From Allium sativum (taxonomy: Eukaryota; Streptophyta; Magnoliopsida; Asparagales; Amaryllidaceae): 64,000 nucleotides of DNA. Made by a program: the position numbers and the translations under genes. The notes under the pieces are model-generated. The model worked only from the letters and a program-made list of their open reading frames with translations. It searched no databases and was not told the origin of the DNA. The stretch spans positions 65,728,501 to 65,792,500 of the forward strand of contig CM060910.1 of the NCBI GenBank assembly GCA_030737875.1, written 5' to 3'. This document shows, one piece after another, positions 11,304 to 22,887 of the stretch (position 1 is its first letter; every line of letters starts with the position of its first letter).

Positions 11304-11577
11304 ATTTGTTCAACAGGCATGTCGAAACCTTGAAACGTAAGCGGTTGTTCAACAAACGCGTGATACACGCGCCTATTGAACAACCACGTGTATTCACGCG
11401 CCTGTTGAACAACCGCGTGTATTTACGCGCCTATTGAACAATCGCGGAAAGAGTTTGCACATTCCGAAACTTTCAGCCTAGAAATCCGAACCAAGTGGTA
11501 TTTCCACACACCGTTGGAGCTGATTATGGGGTTGGATTTCATAAATTTGGATATCTCATATTTTGTTGGAGTTGCCC
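11304..11577. repeat. Right subterminal palindrome array and terminal repeat of the Harbinger element
   Basis: Five copies of TTGTTCAACA or ATTGAACAA-type palindromes (11305, 11344, 11374, 11403 and 11432 approximately) are separated by GTGTATTYACGCGCCT-like spacers, so the array is nearly tandem with a period of about 29 bp. It is the counterpart of the left array. A second internal copy of the CTCCAAC terminal motif followed by GGTGTGTGG lies at about 11498-11523 on the minus strand, facing the same way as the true end. Confidence 0.65.
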
Positions 11578-12147
11578 TTAAGGCTTATATAATATGGATA
11601 AAATATAAATTTAATTCCAAAACAATTAAATAAAATAAAAATAAATTATTACTATCGAATATATCCAAATAAAATAATATATCACTTCAAATTAACCAAT
11701 ATGGATTTATAACTCAATATTTACATATTCGAGTTAAATGATGTCCACATATATATAAAATCCTTTTATATTTATTAAATAACGTTATCGTTTATAAACA
11801 ATTTCCATAGCGACTATTTCAAAATTTGAATTGGACATAACTTACAATCTATAATATGAAATCATAATTTTTCTCTTTCATTAGAAAATTATAATCAAAT
11901 AGATTCAAACGTTTCCTGTTTCACAGAATTCTGACCTATAACGGATTATGTATATTCAATTAAAGTTCAAATCATAAAATACGACTACTATGACGTTACG
12001 AGCTCGATTTATAATTAAATAAATTAATGTTTAAACTTCGTTATATAAACGGATTATACATTATAAATCCATATATAAATTCCAAAAAAATATTTAAAAT
12101 AATAAAATATATTAAATATCTGACTACCATAAATACGGGACATAACA
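11578..12147 (-). other. Remainder of the L 3' LTR right of the Harbinger element
   Basis: AT-rich, no gene. From about 12000 it matches the end of the other L LTR (17927-18063); 11578-12000 has no counterpart there. It ends GGACATAACA at 12147, the start of the LTR as read on the minus strand. Confidence 0.6.
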
Positions 12148-12160
12148 TTCCTAACCCCAT
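12148..12160 (-). other. Polypurine tract of element L
   Basis: On the minus strand the sequence ATGGGGTTAGGAA abuts the LTR start TGTTATGTCC. It is preceded by GAGGATGAAATTC, the same context seen before the polypurine tracts of A (GGGATGAAATCC) and B. This is the priming site for plus-strand DNA synthesis. Confidence 0.6.
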
Positions 12161-13418
12161 AAAAGAATTTCATCCTCGAAATTACCAAGGTAGAAGAAAT
12201 GTTACAACCTGTTAACTTTTCAAAAATCTTATTTATTTAAATCAAATCCCATCCATTATTGTAAATAATTTTTAAAAAAAATATTGAAAATTTTCTAACA
12301 TATAAAATTTTCGAAAAAATTCGGCAGAGTCTCCCCTGTACGGAGGGACTTCTGCGATATCGCAGGATCAACAAATATATATACATTGACTCACATGGTC
12401 GGAAAATAAAAACCAAAAAACAAAATTTTATATTTTCGTGTAGACGTACCTTATATAGGCGTTATTGAGCATACTTGCTCAATTTACATGCAACCTACGC
12501 AACCAATATCAAGCCTCATAACCTTTTGGTACCTGTACTTAACTCCATTCAACATGTAAGTAACAATTTCATGAAATTTTTCAATAATATTTCATTAATA
12601 AACAAGTACAACCATATAGATTTTAAAAATTAAACATATAGCATCATTCATCTGTAAATACAAGATAAAATCATTTATTTCCATTTATATGCAATTCCAT
12701 TTCAATTTATAGTACTGGAATTTAGTTTAAATTCATTAAACAATTTGATGAATTATATCCAACCAACTTATCATCCAATAAACAAACAATGCACAATCAA
12801 CAACACTACACAACCAACTTAACCAAGAACTTAATTTATATTTAATTTCAATTAATACCCAATATTAATATTTACTTGTTTATATTCCCTTGGATTTAAC
12901 ATAATTTAAGATCAAACAATTAATATCCGATTGACTTCCATAATTATTATTCATTCTTAACTTCATTCAACTATGTTAATTCAATTCATATTCAATTGAC
13001 TATTTTATTTTCAAAATTAGTTTACTTCCATTTAAAAATCAAAATTCTGATTCATTTTAATTCAAACTAAAATTCCCATTGACAAATTCCATATGCGAAA
13101 TCCCTTCAGGTATATTAAACCATTCAAATTTCTAATCCAAGTTTAATTCCATTCAAATCAATCGCACAAATCAGTATCTAAATAATTTGATAAATTTACT
13201 TATTTTCTATACAAAAATAATTCATTTAACCTCTTTTCAAAACAATACTGTGTCAGTTGCTAATTCAAAATCGAACCGATCAAATAACACAATACAAAAT
13301 GTTTTTATTTAAAATTTACATATACGCTCTCATATATACACTCCAAATCAATCTAGGGTATTACTAAACCCGTCTCTATTGAGTTATGCCACAGAACCAT
13401 GGTTATTACTAAATCACT

Positions 13419-13430
13419 GCTTTGATACCA
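13419..13430 (-). other. Primer binding site of element L (initiator-Met tRNA type)
   Basis: Minus strand TGGTATCAAAGC, one base from the LTR end; differs at one position from the usual TGGTATCAGAGC complementary to the 3' end of plant initiator-Met tRNA. It fixes the orientation of L. Confidence 0.75.
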
Positions 13431-13431
13431 C

Positions 13432-16400
13432 TGTAACGACCCGGTAGGAATTCGACGCCTGAATTAGAACAATAATACATAAACCTTTATTACTTATCAT
13501 AACTCAAGTATCAAAAACACCAAATAGTTAATAAAAAGAAATTAGAGGGAGAGATAAGGAAGTAATAAATATTAGAATAGAAGAAGTTAAACCAACTAAC
13601 CAACGCAACAAAATTAGAGTCTCACATCGCGGGATAAAATATATTATAGATATAAATCTTTTTCGAGAGCTTGAAATAATACTTACAGTCATTAGAGCAC
13701 ATCGACACATGTGGACAGTTATAACAATCAGTCCTCATATACAACATACAGCGGAAAATACACTTAATATATATACATTTGAACTCCTCCAGCATGTCTT
13801 CTGAAGTTTGCAGCATCTAGACCTAAACCTGTAAAACTCGGTCTAACCCGACCATTTCAAACGCCGGATCAGTCTAGTGAACCAGAGTGAGAAAACTCGC
13901 TAAGTTTATAAACATCAATCAGCTTGATTTTACAGTTAACAAATCATTTTTGAAAGCAAATGATAATCATAAGATCGATCCACAAATAAACACAGATGGT
14001 TATTACCTTACAATAACCCAAAACATTTTTGAAACCGTATCTTTTATGATATTATAATAATGTCTAAACACAAATAAATAACAATCTAGTGGAACGCTTG
14101 CATCTTACGCTCCACATATATAGTATACAATCAGAATCGTGGGCACTTATTGGAGAATGGATTTCCAACTAACAAGGTATGAGACCATCTTCCGACATTA
14201 TATCTCTAGAGAGGAATACACCATGGTTCAACAAGAGCATCTCGCAACCTAGGCTAAACATGACCAGCCCCTCACTTCGCTTGAGAGTACCGAATGTATT
14301 TTCACCTTACGGCTTTTTGTTGCGATCACCATAGAACCTGGGAGATATAGAAATGAAAAGAAGTAGCAAATATGAATATTCTCTAGATGGTGACAATACA
14401 CCCTAATTGGGAGCGACCCACTTAGCCATGCGACTTACCCGATTTTGTACCATTTCCCAGTTGATGAGGCTTAAGGTTATAATTATTTCTAGAATAAATG
14501 GCCACCATTCCCATTGAATGCCACATCGTCAGATCTGCCAGAAAATCACTAATTGATGTCCCCAAAAATACTCTAGTTGTTAAGCTAAGAGAAGGTGTCT
14601 TCTCCGCCACCAACAAAATACAGTTGAGGAAATCAACGTACGTAATTCTTTTGGAAATACTTTGTCAGACATCCATCCATACGGAACAGGATGAACCAAA
14701 GGTACTCTCCTACCACATCCTAGGTATCACCCTATAGATCAGTAGTGAGTAGTCCTTCCAATCCGTAGATTTCAACCCCAGTATATCTCCGTGTCGACTC
14801 AATATGGAGATTTATGGTCTTCAATTGCTCCGACTCGATAATCATCTGATATCTTCCACAATGTCATATTTGCAGGTCGGAATGGTATTCAAATATAAAT
14901 TTGATCCCGTTCTTTCCGTACCAACAATCGGATGGGCCAGATTTTGATAGTCAGTTATTTAACTATCAAATAAACAAACCTTCAATCATAAGAAAATAAA
15001 ATAGAATGTACTGGTTTAGTACCCAACATCACTTGTCTCCTTTAATTCAAAATATTCGTTTAATAAACCTCAAAATCCTTTAATATTTCGAATATAGCTT
15101 TTTATTTCTTATTTTAATATAAGAGTATCCTCAAGACAATTTTTTTTAATACTTAACAATATCCAATTAATTATCATTTGCATCCCATTATTCATTATCT
15201 ATAAATGGGAAACTAGTTTAATTTGTTATTCACAAAATAATTATTACGAAAATCTCTTTTGTTCTCTTTGCTAGAAAACAATAGCCTTCACTTTCCTTTT
15301 AGAATAAACCATTCTATATCTCATTTCTTTACTTCTAAAATATCATTATGTTTACGCACAATCTCCTTTTATTTATTTTACTTTGGAAACATCATCTCAT
15401 ATTCCCAAACCCTTATTATTTCTGTTACCTTAGAAATATCAATATATATATATATATTATATATTTTCGAATTCTTTTTATTTCCTTTATTATGGAAATC
15501 TTATGTTCCATTCACAAATCTATCAACTAATGTTGCATTATTATTTCTCTTATGGAAATAATAAATTTGTCTTAACATTCTTACATACCAACTAATTTGG
15601 ATAATGCTGAAGTCGTTCAAGTTGGGTATTTTAATTACCTCTCAGATCTTGATCAACAATGTTCTTATCTTAAGATAAATACGAGTTGTAATTCAAAATC
15701 TGATATTTATTCTAATATCAAAATATTTTTTTTGACTATTTCATTAAAAATGTTGCTTTATAACCCTTTTTATCTTTTTCGGAAGTCTCCTTTTTAAAGT
15801 ATAACTAAGATTGCTTAATTCGTTGATTAAATAATTGTTTACTAAACATCACCTTTTTAACTTTCAACTTATTTAAATTACCTAAGTTGGATTTTTATTA
15901 AAAATCCTATTACCAACTCCTTTTACCAAACCCAATTTCCAATTCCTTTTACTAATCCATTTTCTTCTATGAAAATCACATTTCAATTCCGTCCATTTTA
16001 CTTAATTTCATTATTAAGTCTCGCCCATTTAAAATCGCGTTTTAGCTCCACATATCTTTTATAATCTCATTTAAAACTCTGGTTTAATATGAACCCCTTG
16101 TATATCTCGATTCCTTTTTACTTAATCCACTAAGTAAACATTTCATTTAAGTTATCGTATTCGCTTAAATCTCTTTATAACTTAGTTACAAAAACTCGGT
16201 TTTAATAAAAACCCATTCAGAACTCCTTTCATAATTCAACTCAATTTTATTTCAAACTTTGAATTCTTAATTAAATGAATTTCACTTAAAAAGAAATCTC
16301 TAAAGTTATTATTAATTAAATTAATAATTTATTTCATTAACAACTACTGTAAAAGTAGTTAATTCCTTAATTAAGTAAAATGAATAATAAATTTCTCCCT

Positions 16401-18063
16401 AAGTCTTATTAAATTAAAAACAAATGTTTGTTAGAGTATTTCAATGGATTAATTGAAATAAACTAATATAATTTAATAATCAATCCCAAATAAAAGCGGT
16501 TGACTTAGCCAACCCAAAACGAAGTTATCTCGTTAACCAATTCCAATTAATTTTCCCTTTAAATTAATTAATAATATAATTAATTTAAATAACTCCATTT
16601 AACTATCTCTTGGAAACAATTTGTCCCAACCATTGACCCTTCCTACTCAATATCTTATTAATTTAATCATCATAAGAATTTGCTTTATAAACCGTTTAAT
16701 ACTTAATTAAAAATTCAGTTGTTAAAAATAAATATTAATTTCCTTTTTAATAAACTCTCATTCAAATAATACTTAAAAAAACCATCTTTAGTTATATAAT
16801 AAATTTTATAACTGTACTCCAGTCGAATTACCTGGCGGTAAATCCATATTTATAAAAATGATAAATTTTCAAACCAATTGATGTCATTTACTCAACTAAT
16901 ACTTCTCATTGGTTAAAACAAAATAATGATGAATTACGATTCAACAATCAATAAACAAATTAATCAACTAATCTGTTTGGTCAAACAGTTCATATAATTG
17001 TAATATGAAAATAAAATAAATTTGAGGAATCCAGTTGGATCCCTCCAACGTGCTTTCCTTACATCCAAATACTTTACCTCAAATAATATTATCCAATTAA
17101 ATAAACAAGTGTAATATTTAACAATAAATAAATAAATAAATAAATAATAGTAATCCAAGCATCCGTATTTTTATTTACTACGTTTATATTATTATAAATG
17201 TAACCAATAAGGTAAGTTACCTCATTTGGAATTAATCTTTAAAATAACGATTAGATTTCATTTAAAATAAATGTACGTTTTAATCAATCTATTCATCCAT
17301 TATATAAATAATTTTCAACACACAACAAACAATTATCAACAATAGCACACAAATAAATCCAAACTTATATATAGTGGGTAAAAACTGAGTGAGTTGTACT
17401 CACTTCTTTTATTCGTTGAAGTGGCCCGGTTGTGATTAAATTAAATAAGCGTTTAATTTAACCAATATTTCCAGCTATTTCCAAATCCGTTCAAACTGTT
17501 GCAAAATATCATGCTCATTAGTACGATCCCATTACCATTTATTTGGTCGGATTCGGACCTTGCAATAAATAATTATTAACGTTATAAGTTATCAATTTAA
17601 TTAAATAATTTAGTTCCTTAATTAATAACTTATTTACGTTAGTAACAGATTTATTGAGCAGTCCGACCCCATATTATCCTCGTGCACTCTTTGTTTCAAG
17701 TACTTCTCTTCCATGATCTGAAAATAAAACAAGAAGATTTATTAACTAATGTTACTAATTAAAATTTAACACTAATAATATTTTATTTTAACTAATTACC
17801 TCTTTTTTCACTTCACTATTCCTGTTATATGCTCTTTGTCTTCAACATCTCGTAACCACTGTTCAAATTTCAACTGCCTTGCTCCAATGATTCTGCCCGT
17901 CTTTCTTTTTAATCCTTTACAGATTTATAATTAAATAAATTAATGTTTAAACTTCGTTATATAAATGAATCATACATTATAAATCCATATATAAATTACA
18001 AATCAATATTTAAAATAATAAAATATATTAAATATCTAACTACCGAAAATACAGGACATTACA
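13432..18063 (-). repeat. 5' LTR of element L (4632 bp)
   Basis: Begins TGTAACGACCCGG and ends GGACATTACA on the plus strand, a TG...CA frame with short inverted ends. It aligns along almost its whole length with the left copy. Relative to that copy it lacks the 1.8-kb promoter block (junction at about 17925) and has about 190 extra bp at 17518-17705. AT-rich with no gene; the many small open frames have no protein character. A TAAATAAATAAA microsatellite lies at 17125-17150. Confidence 0.8.
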
Positions 18064-19179
18064 CTTGATCCTGAAGATTTGTCACTCTTCCTTCAAGAGG
18101 TGTGTATCATGCTTAGAAGACTCAAGGACCAACAATTACCTTGGGATAAGGGTACCCTAAGATCCACAAAAGTTATAAAACTAAACGGCTTAAGGAAGAT
18201 TATTTCGGTAATTTGTGATTTGGTATGAAGCATTACCGAGGGTTTATGAAGCTTTGTCGTTGGCTCGTAATAAGAAAATACATGAAACTGGCGACAAGTG
18301 TTGATTGTCCCTTTATTGTTCATTTAATTGAGTACATAAGCAATTACAAGTAAAACCCCTTAATTGATGAACAAATTAGGGTTTTCTCTCTAAGAAATGG
18401 ATACAATATTGTGGAATGAGGAAAAGTTCCTCCTTTGGGTCTTATTTATAGACAAATTGGGCCCCTTTTTAGTTGTGGTCAGTAGAAGCCCAGTTTTGAG
18501 TGCTTTCGGCTTCGTAGTTGCTATTTGTTATCGGTATCGTCAGCCTTTCTATTCTAGGTGTTGATACCGATTCTGTATCTCTTATGAATTCAGTGTCGCC
18601 TCCATGCAGTGTATCATATCAAGTAAGCTGGTATGGATAGGTTTCTTTTCTTCTTTTGGTTTCGATGATGTGCCTATGTTCCGGCAGCAAGTCCTAAACT
18701 CTGCCCTTCTTTAGTAGTTCCTGGGTATTAATTTATGTTCCTTCCTTCGTGACTTCGAAGCTTCTTTCTAGTAGCGGTATCAATACCAAGTATATTGGTA
18801 TCGATAGCTGTTTTCTAAAACCCAAACTAGCCTCGTGCCTTCTCTTTTATGGACTTAAGTTTCAAGATTAAACTCTATGCTTCCAGAATTGAGATCGGGT
18901 TGATTGCTTTCGGTGTCGTAATCACTTTTGATTGCTTATTGTATGTTATTTTCAGTACTGCCTTGTCGTTATCTTCCTTGTATCGGTATCAATCTTCGGC
19001 TACCTATGTTCGTACCGATAGCATGTGGACCAAAATCTTTCCCTTCTTGCTTCTGGTATCGATTGTCTTTGGTGCTTTAATGCTGACTGTGGGCTTTCTT
19101 GGTTTCCACTTTGATGCTGGCTCCATTCTGATACCTCTTCACTACTGTTTGGTTTCGGTATCGAAATATGGTAATAACA
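18064..19179 (-). repeat. 3' LTR of E2, cut by the insertion of L
   Basis: Matches 26091-27221. The alignment starts at the very first base after L (18064 corresponds to 26091) and ends GTAATAACA before the polypurine tract. It carries minus-strand TATA box CTATAAATAAG at 18441-18451, also present in the other LTR. Short motifs such as GGTATCGATACC recur through the LTR. Confidence 0.75.
18441..18451 (-). promoter_or_regulatory. TATA box in the 3' LTR of E2
   Basis: CTATAAATAAG on the minus strand, conserved at the equivalent place of the other LTR (26481-26491) and within the same local context. Conservation in both LTRs supports a real core promoter. Confidence 0.6.
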
Positions 19180-19194
19180 TTTGTCCCCCTTTTG
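19180..19194 (-). other. Polypurine tract of E2
   Basis: Minus strand CAAAAGGGGGACAAA immediately before LTR start TGTTATTACC. A textbook purine run at the expected place, confirming minus orientation. Confidence 0.8.
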
Positions 19195-20359
19195 AAGCGG
19201 TATTTTTGACTTCTTAAGTCAAAACTTCAACCTTTGTATTTTACTATTCTGAAGGCACGACATTTCCCACCTTTTGGTCTTTTGGAATCGATCTAGACCT
19301 CCCACTCATAACAGTTTGTATGGTCAGGATAAGAGGAGTTTTTAGTACAAAAGTTGTTCTTCTTCTTCCTCTTTATTTCTTCACCAGCAAGAAACCATTT
19401 TCAAACAAGGTCATTGTTCTTCGCAATTTTATAAGCTTTCCAGCTCTACAAGTTTGAACTTTTCTCTGTAAGTATTTTAAGTTGTCTTAGAAATCCATTA
19501 TGGTTAAGGTTCTAAAAAAAGTTTTTCTTTGGCTTGATTATGAAATCGATCGGGTTCAACAACTTTTGATCTCTTATTTAGAATGAATTCAAATAATAGT
19601 ATGTAGCTTAAATGGATATTAATAGCGGATTATGTGGATTTATCATTTACCCTCCCCGACATATATTTCGGGGTTTAAAATGCAAAATTCACATATGATG
19701 GGTTTTAACTTTTGTTAAGAAGACAAAGTTTTTCTTTCGGTACTGATGAATTCAACATTAACCGGTTACCATTCCCTTTAATTTCAGTTTTATCGATACC
19801 GAGATAGACGCTCGCTTTTGGTTTTGACTTAATTGGTATCAAAATAGGATATAACCAATACCGAAAGTCATATTTTTTTACTTAGGTACCAGCAAAATTT
19901 GAGACTTTGCAATTAGCTAAGCTATTGCCGATACTGAAATGTTTTTGATTTTGACTTCATTAGTACCGAGTTTTAAACTTTTCTTGATATCGGTTAAGTT
20001 TTCAGTGTCGATACCAAAATATTGGTTTCAGCTAGGTCGATACCAACAATTTAGTCTATTCCAATCTTGACTCCACTAATACTAGAGCCTTTCGTTATTT
20101 TTGGTTTCGATGTCGTAACAATTGACATTAACGATACCAAATACTTAACCATTTTTAGCACATATATAGTGGATAACTTATATGAATTTTGTTAAGAATT
20201 TGGTTCTAATGACGCATAATATGCTCCAATTTCTATAGGAGTATTGTATAACTAATGCCAATAAGTTTTCATTTAATCTTAAACCTGTACACAAATCATG
20301 TTGGCTTATACTGGATATTGTGCTAATACGTTTTATGGAATAATATCACCTGGCAGCAT
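19195..20359. other. Non-coding DNA between E2 polypurine tract and antisense ORF
   Basis: No gene seen. AT-rich with many scattered ATCGATACC / GGTATCGATA-like motifs (for example near 19795, 19985, 20030), similar in flavour to those in the E2 LTRs. It would be the 5' flank or promoter of the plus-strand ORF. Confidence 0.4.
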
Positions 20360-21572
20360 CATGTTTGAGACGCACGGCGTTGACAAATCAAAGCCAAGTA
20401 GCCTTGCCACCCCTCGGGCAAAAAAGGCAGTTGTTTCACAACGTTCACTTATTATCACTCAAGGCAGAGTGGATGTCATTCTCAAGAGCTTTGGTATGAC
20501 TGAAGTTGAAGCCATACCTGCCTTTAATCAAGATACTATTCAGAACCCTTCAGAGGGATTCTTCGCTTATACGCCGTTCATATCTGGCATGGAGGTTTCT
20601 TTCCTTTCCCAGAATTTTATTTCTAGACATTTGTGTCCCTTGGGAATTGCTACTATTCAGCTTTCTCCAGACACATACACTCTTCTTTTATGCCTTGAGA
20701 TTTTAGCACTTGAGTCAGGTCAACCTTCCCTTAGCGTCAACCTTCTTCATCATCTACTACGTCTACCCTAAGGAGCGGATTCTCCTATTCTACATGAAAG
20801 TCCTTTAAAGAAGTTAATTAGTGATAGCATTAAAAATGTTTAAGGATTGGGAAAATTAGTTTTTCTATATCTGGTGCCCCTTGGTATTTTAGGCACTTTT
20901 ACCATTCCTGGTGATTTTTCTATCCTTTTGAAATTTCTATGTAAATTTCATGCTCTATCTGAATTTTTTTTATTTTCATCTTCCACTCCCAAAAAGAAGA
21001 GTTTAAGGGACGAGGAAGCTCGAGTCGCCGAAACCATTTGCAAGGCATCCGAGGAGTTGGGACATAGATCAATTTTTTTGACTTTAGATAATCTTCGCAA
21101 GCATGCCCTTCTTCCTTTCGGGTAAAAGATTTTGAGGGAAACCAACCCTCCATTTTCCTAGTGCTAAACACTTGTCCTCAGATTCTGATGTGTTTACTCT
21201 ATTGACTCCCCTACTTCCGGGTACTTGGGGTAAGATTGCTTTTCTAGAGTGATTTCAAGTTCTCATTTCATGTTTTAGCTTTTCCATTCATGTTTTTCTG
21301 ATGTCGCTGCTACTGAAGAGACATCTGCCATGGATGCCCAAACTCGATCTAATGTCGCTATTAAGAAAAGACTTGCTGAAGATGTTGACGACCCAACTTC
21401 AAAGAGGCATAAGGGTGACACTTCCACCTACTCTTCTCTTGGTAGAATAATGGTTGATGTGACTATTGAGCAGCAAACTCGTGGTTCTATTACTTTTTCG
21501 GCTAACGTTACTCCTAACGTCATTTCGTATCATATAAAGCCATGGGAAGTGATTTTGTTGCTGGTCTTTTGA
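20360..21572 (+). pseudogene. Antisense ORF of E2, N-terminal part (resembles the 'putative gypsy type transposon' domain)
   Basis: From ATG 20360 one frame runs to 20771 (137 codons): a Ser/Lys-rich start, then about residues 60-135 with FFAYTPFISGMEVSF...SRHLCPLGIATIQLSPDTYTLLL. This pattern (short beta strand, G-x-x-x-P/F-L, then QLSPxxxxxLL) resembles Pfam 'Putative gypsy type transposon' (PF04195), typical of plant retroelements; judged by eye. Further pieces continue in shifted frames at 20850-21125 (SPKKKSLRDEEARVAETIC) and 21330-21572 (KRLAEDVDDPTSKRHKGD). Strand is opposite to gag. Introns rather than frameshifts may separate the pieces. Function unknown. Confidence 0.45.
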
Positions 21573-21847
21573 CATCGGGCCCCCGGGAGCTGTGGATTCG
21601 AGGGAACTAGAGTTAACCCCACTCCCATCTCCTCAACGAGATAAGTCCATGAGGTCACTTTTACTGACTTCGGATTTTGATGAAATTGTAAAGCTTGCTC
21701 TCTCTTCTACTGATATTACCAATATTTCACAGCCCTCCACATATTTGGACTTGGTGAACTTCCAATGATACCTCGTCAGGCAACAACTTTTGGTACAGTC
21801 TTATTTCTCCTAGCCTCTTTCATTTTTGTTCTTATACAAATACTAAT

Positions 21848-22797
21848 TTGGTTTTCTCTAAAAGCCGGTTCTTACTCCAAGAGACAACTTCTCCGTCTTC
21901 CTCCGATATTGCCAAGCTTAAAGTAAAGAAGGGTGTCGTGGAAGCTAAAGTTAACACATCGACTATGGTGAAGGATAAAAGTAAGAAAGAATTTGAGAGA
22001 CTGAACGCCTCCCTTGAAATGCCTGAATTGGAGTTCGAAAAGGAGAGACAAGCTGAGAAACTTTTATCTGACAAGGTTTCAGCTCTTGAGTTGTCAAAAC
22101 AAGAGCACGAGGGCAAGCAGGCGAGGATGGTGGCTGATCACGTTGATGAACTAAAAAAAGAAAGATGATACACTCTTCAATGCAAAGCGATAATCTATGA
22201 AGCCAAAAATAAGATTTCTTCTTTCTTGAAAACCTATTTCCCAAAGGAAGCATTGGAATACTATGAAGATGCTCTTTATTTAGCATACTCTGACAATTTC
22301 CAAAAGTTCCTTAGGATTGAATTTCCTTACATTGACCCTTCTATTTGGAGCAGGGTTATGGGAAGGATTGAGCTGATCAAGCAGCGAATCGACGTCCTTC
22401 AGAAAAAAAGACAAATCCTGAAGACCTTCTATACACTGAGGATTTGTTTGATGATTCTGATCTTTATGATGGGGAAGAGGAAGACAATGTTGTTTCCGAT
22501 GATGATGCCAGCTGTAATGACTTTCGTCCTGGAGACGGAGGTCGTCGTGATGACTTTGATAAAGAAGGCGGAAATCCCCCCTCCTCCTCCCTCGCTATGG
22601 GTGATTCTCATGGTTCTAAGGGAACAAATCTTGATCTTTCGGGTACTCCTGATGCTCAAAATCCAATGGAGACTTTTAACAAGGAGGGTGTCTCTTCTGA
22701 GCGAAAAGAAAAAATAATTACAAGTTCAATTAGACATCCCTATTTCTCAAGTATGGTTTTCACTCTTAAAGTGTTTTTTTCCTTCTTGAATTCATGA
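21848..22797 (+). pseudogene. Antisense ORF of E2, coiled-coil and acidic C-terminal part
   Basis: A Lys/Glu-rich coiled coil (about 21900-22170) is followed, after an in-frame TGA at 22166-22168, by SSFLKTYFPKEALEYYEDA and a conserved-looking globular stretch to about 22420. At the A-run near 22402-22410 the frame changes; from there the second frame gives a strongly acidic tail (FDDSDLYDGEEEDNVVSDDD) to 22797. So it is one protein with one stop and one homopolymer frameshift. A long coiled coil after the N-terminal domain is common in these plant retroelement proteins. No catalytic motif. Confidence 0.45.
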
Positions 22798-22887
22798 TAA
22801 TTAGTTCCCTATAATATTATATAAACAAGGAAAAACATTGCCTTACACCATAAGGCAGGGTTAGACAAGAAACAGAGGGAAATTATC

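Larger units (their letters stand above)
6424..11577 (+). mobile_element. PIF/Harbinger-type DNA transposon, complete, TTA target duplication
   Basis: The left terminus reads GAGCATCTCCAAC (6424) and the right terminus, on the opposite strand, GGGCAACTCCAAC (ending 11577). Both are flanked directly by TTA (6421-6423 and 11578-11580). CTCCAAC-containing terminal inverted repeats and a 3-bp TTA/TAA duplication are diagnostic of PIF/Harbinger elements. Inside are a DDE transposase (9751-11040) and two decayed genes with GRF zinc-finger features. No MYB/SANT-like second protein, the usual partner in this superfamily, could be recognised. Arrays of an 11-bp palindrome lie just inside both ends. 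The element is inserted in the 3' LTR of L, in a block absent from the other LTR. Confidence 0.88.
980..12147 (-). repeat. 3' LTR of element L, interrupted by a Harbinger transposon
   Basis: Matches the right-hand LTR (13725-18063) from 980 to about 5044 and again from about 12000 to 12147, ending GGACATAACA where the other copy ends GGACATTACA. The first about 290 bp (equivalent to 13432-13724) are missing because X is inserted at 980. Between 5045 and 12000 this copy holds about 1.8 kb of LTR sequence absent from the other copy, plus the 5.15-kb Harbinger element. It spans many short AT-rich open frames with no recognisable protein. Confidence 0.75.
12148..13431 (-). other. Internal region of element L: no coding capacity
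   Basis: 1.28 kb between polypurine tract and primer site, very AT-rich, with no open frame that resembles gag or pol. About 12310-12370 carries TTTTCGAAAAAATTCGGC followed by a stem-like CTCCCCTGTACGGAGGGAC, comparable to 61676-61720 in element D. The rest (12370-13418) has nothing I can name. Confidence 0.6.
980..18063 (-). mobile_element. Element L: non-autonomous LARD-like LTR retrotransposon with very long LTRs
   Basis: L is defined by a long direct repeat: about 980-5044 matches 13725-17925, and 12000-12147 matches 17927-18063. Order on the minus strand: 5' LTR 13432-18063, primer site TGGTATCAAAGC just inside it, a 1.28-kb internal region without coding capacity, polypurine tract ATGGGGTTAGGAA, and 3' LTR 12147 down to 980. 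Large LTRs around an empty internal region define LARDs, which depend on proteins of an autonomous partner. The region after the polypurine tract resembles that of element D, suggesting a chromovirus-like partner (inference). L sits in the 3' LTR of E2: E2 homology starts at 18064, immediately after L ends. L is itself interrupted by X and by the Harbinger element. The left end of L is not in the window, so its target duplication cannot be checked. Confidence 0.75.
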
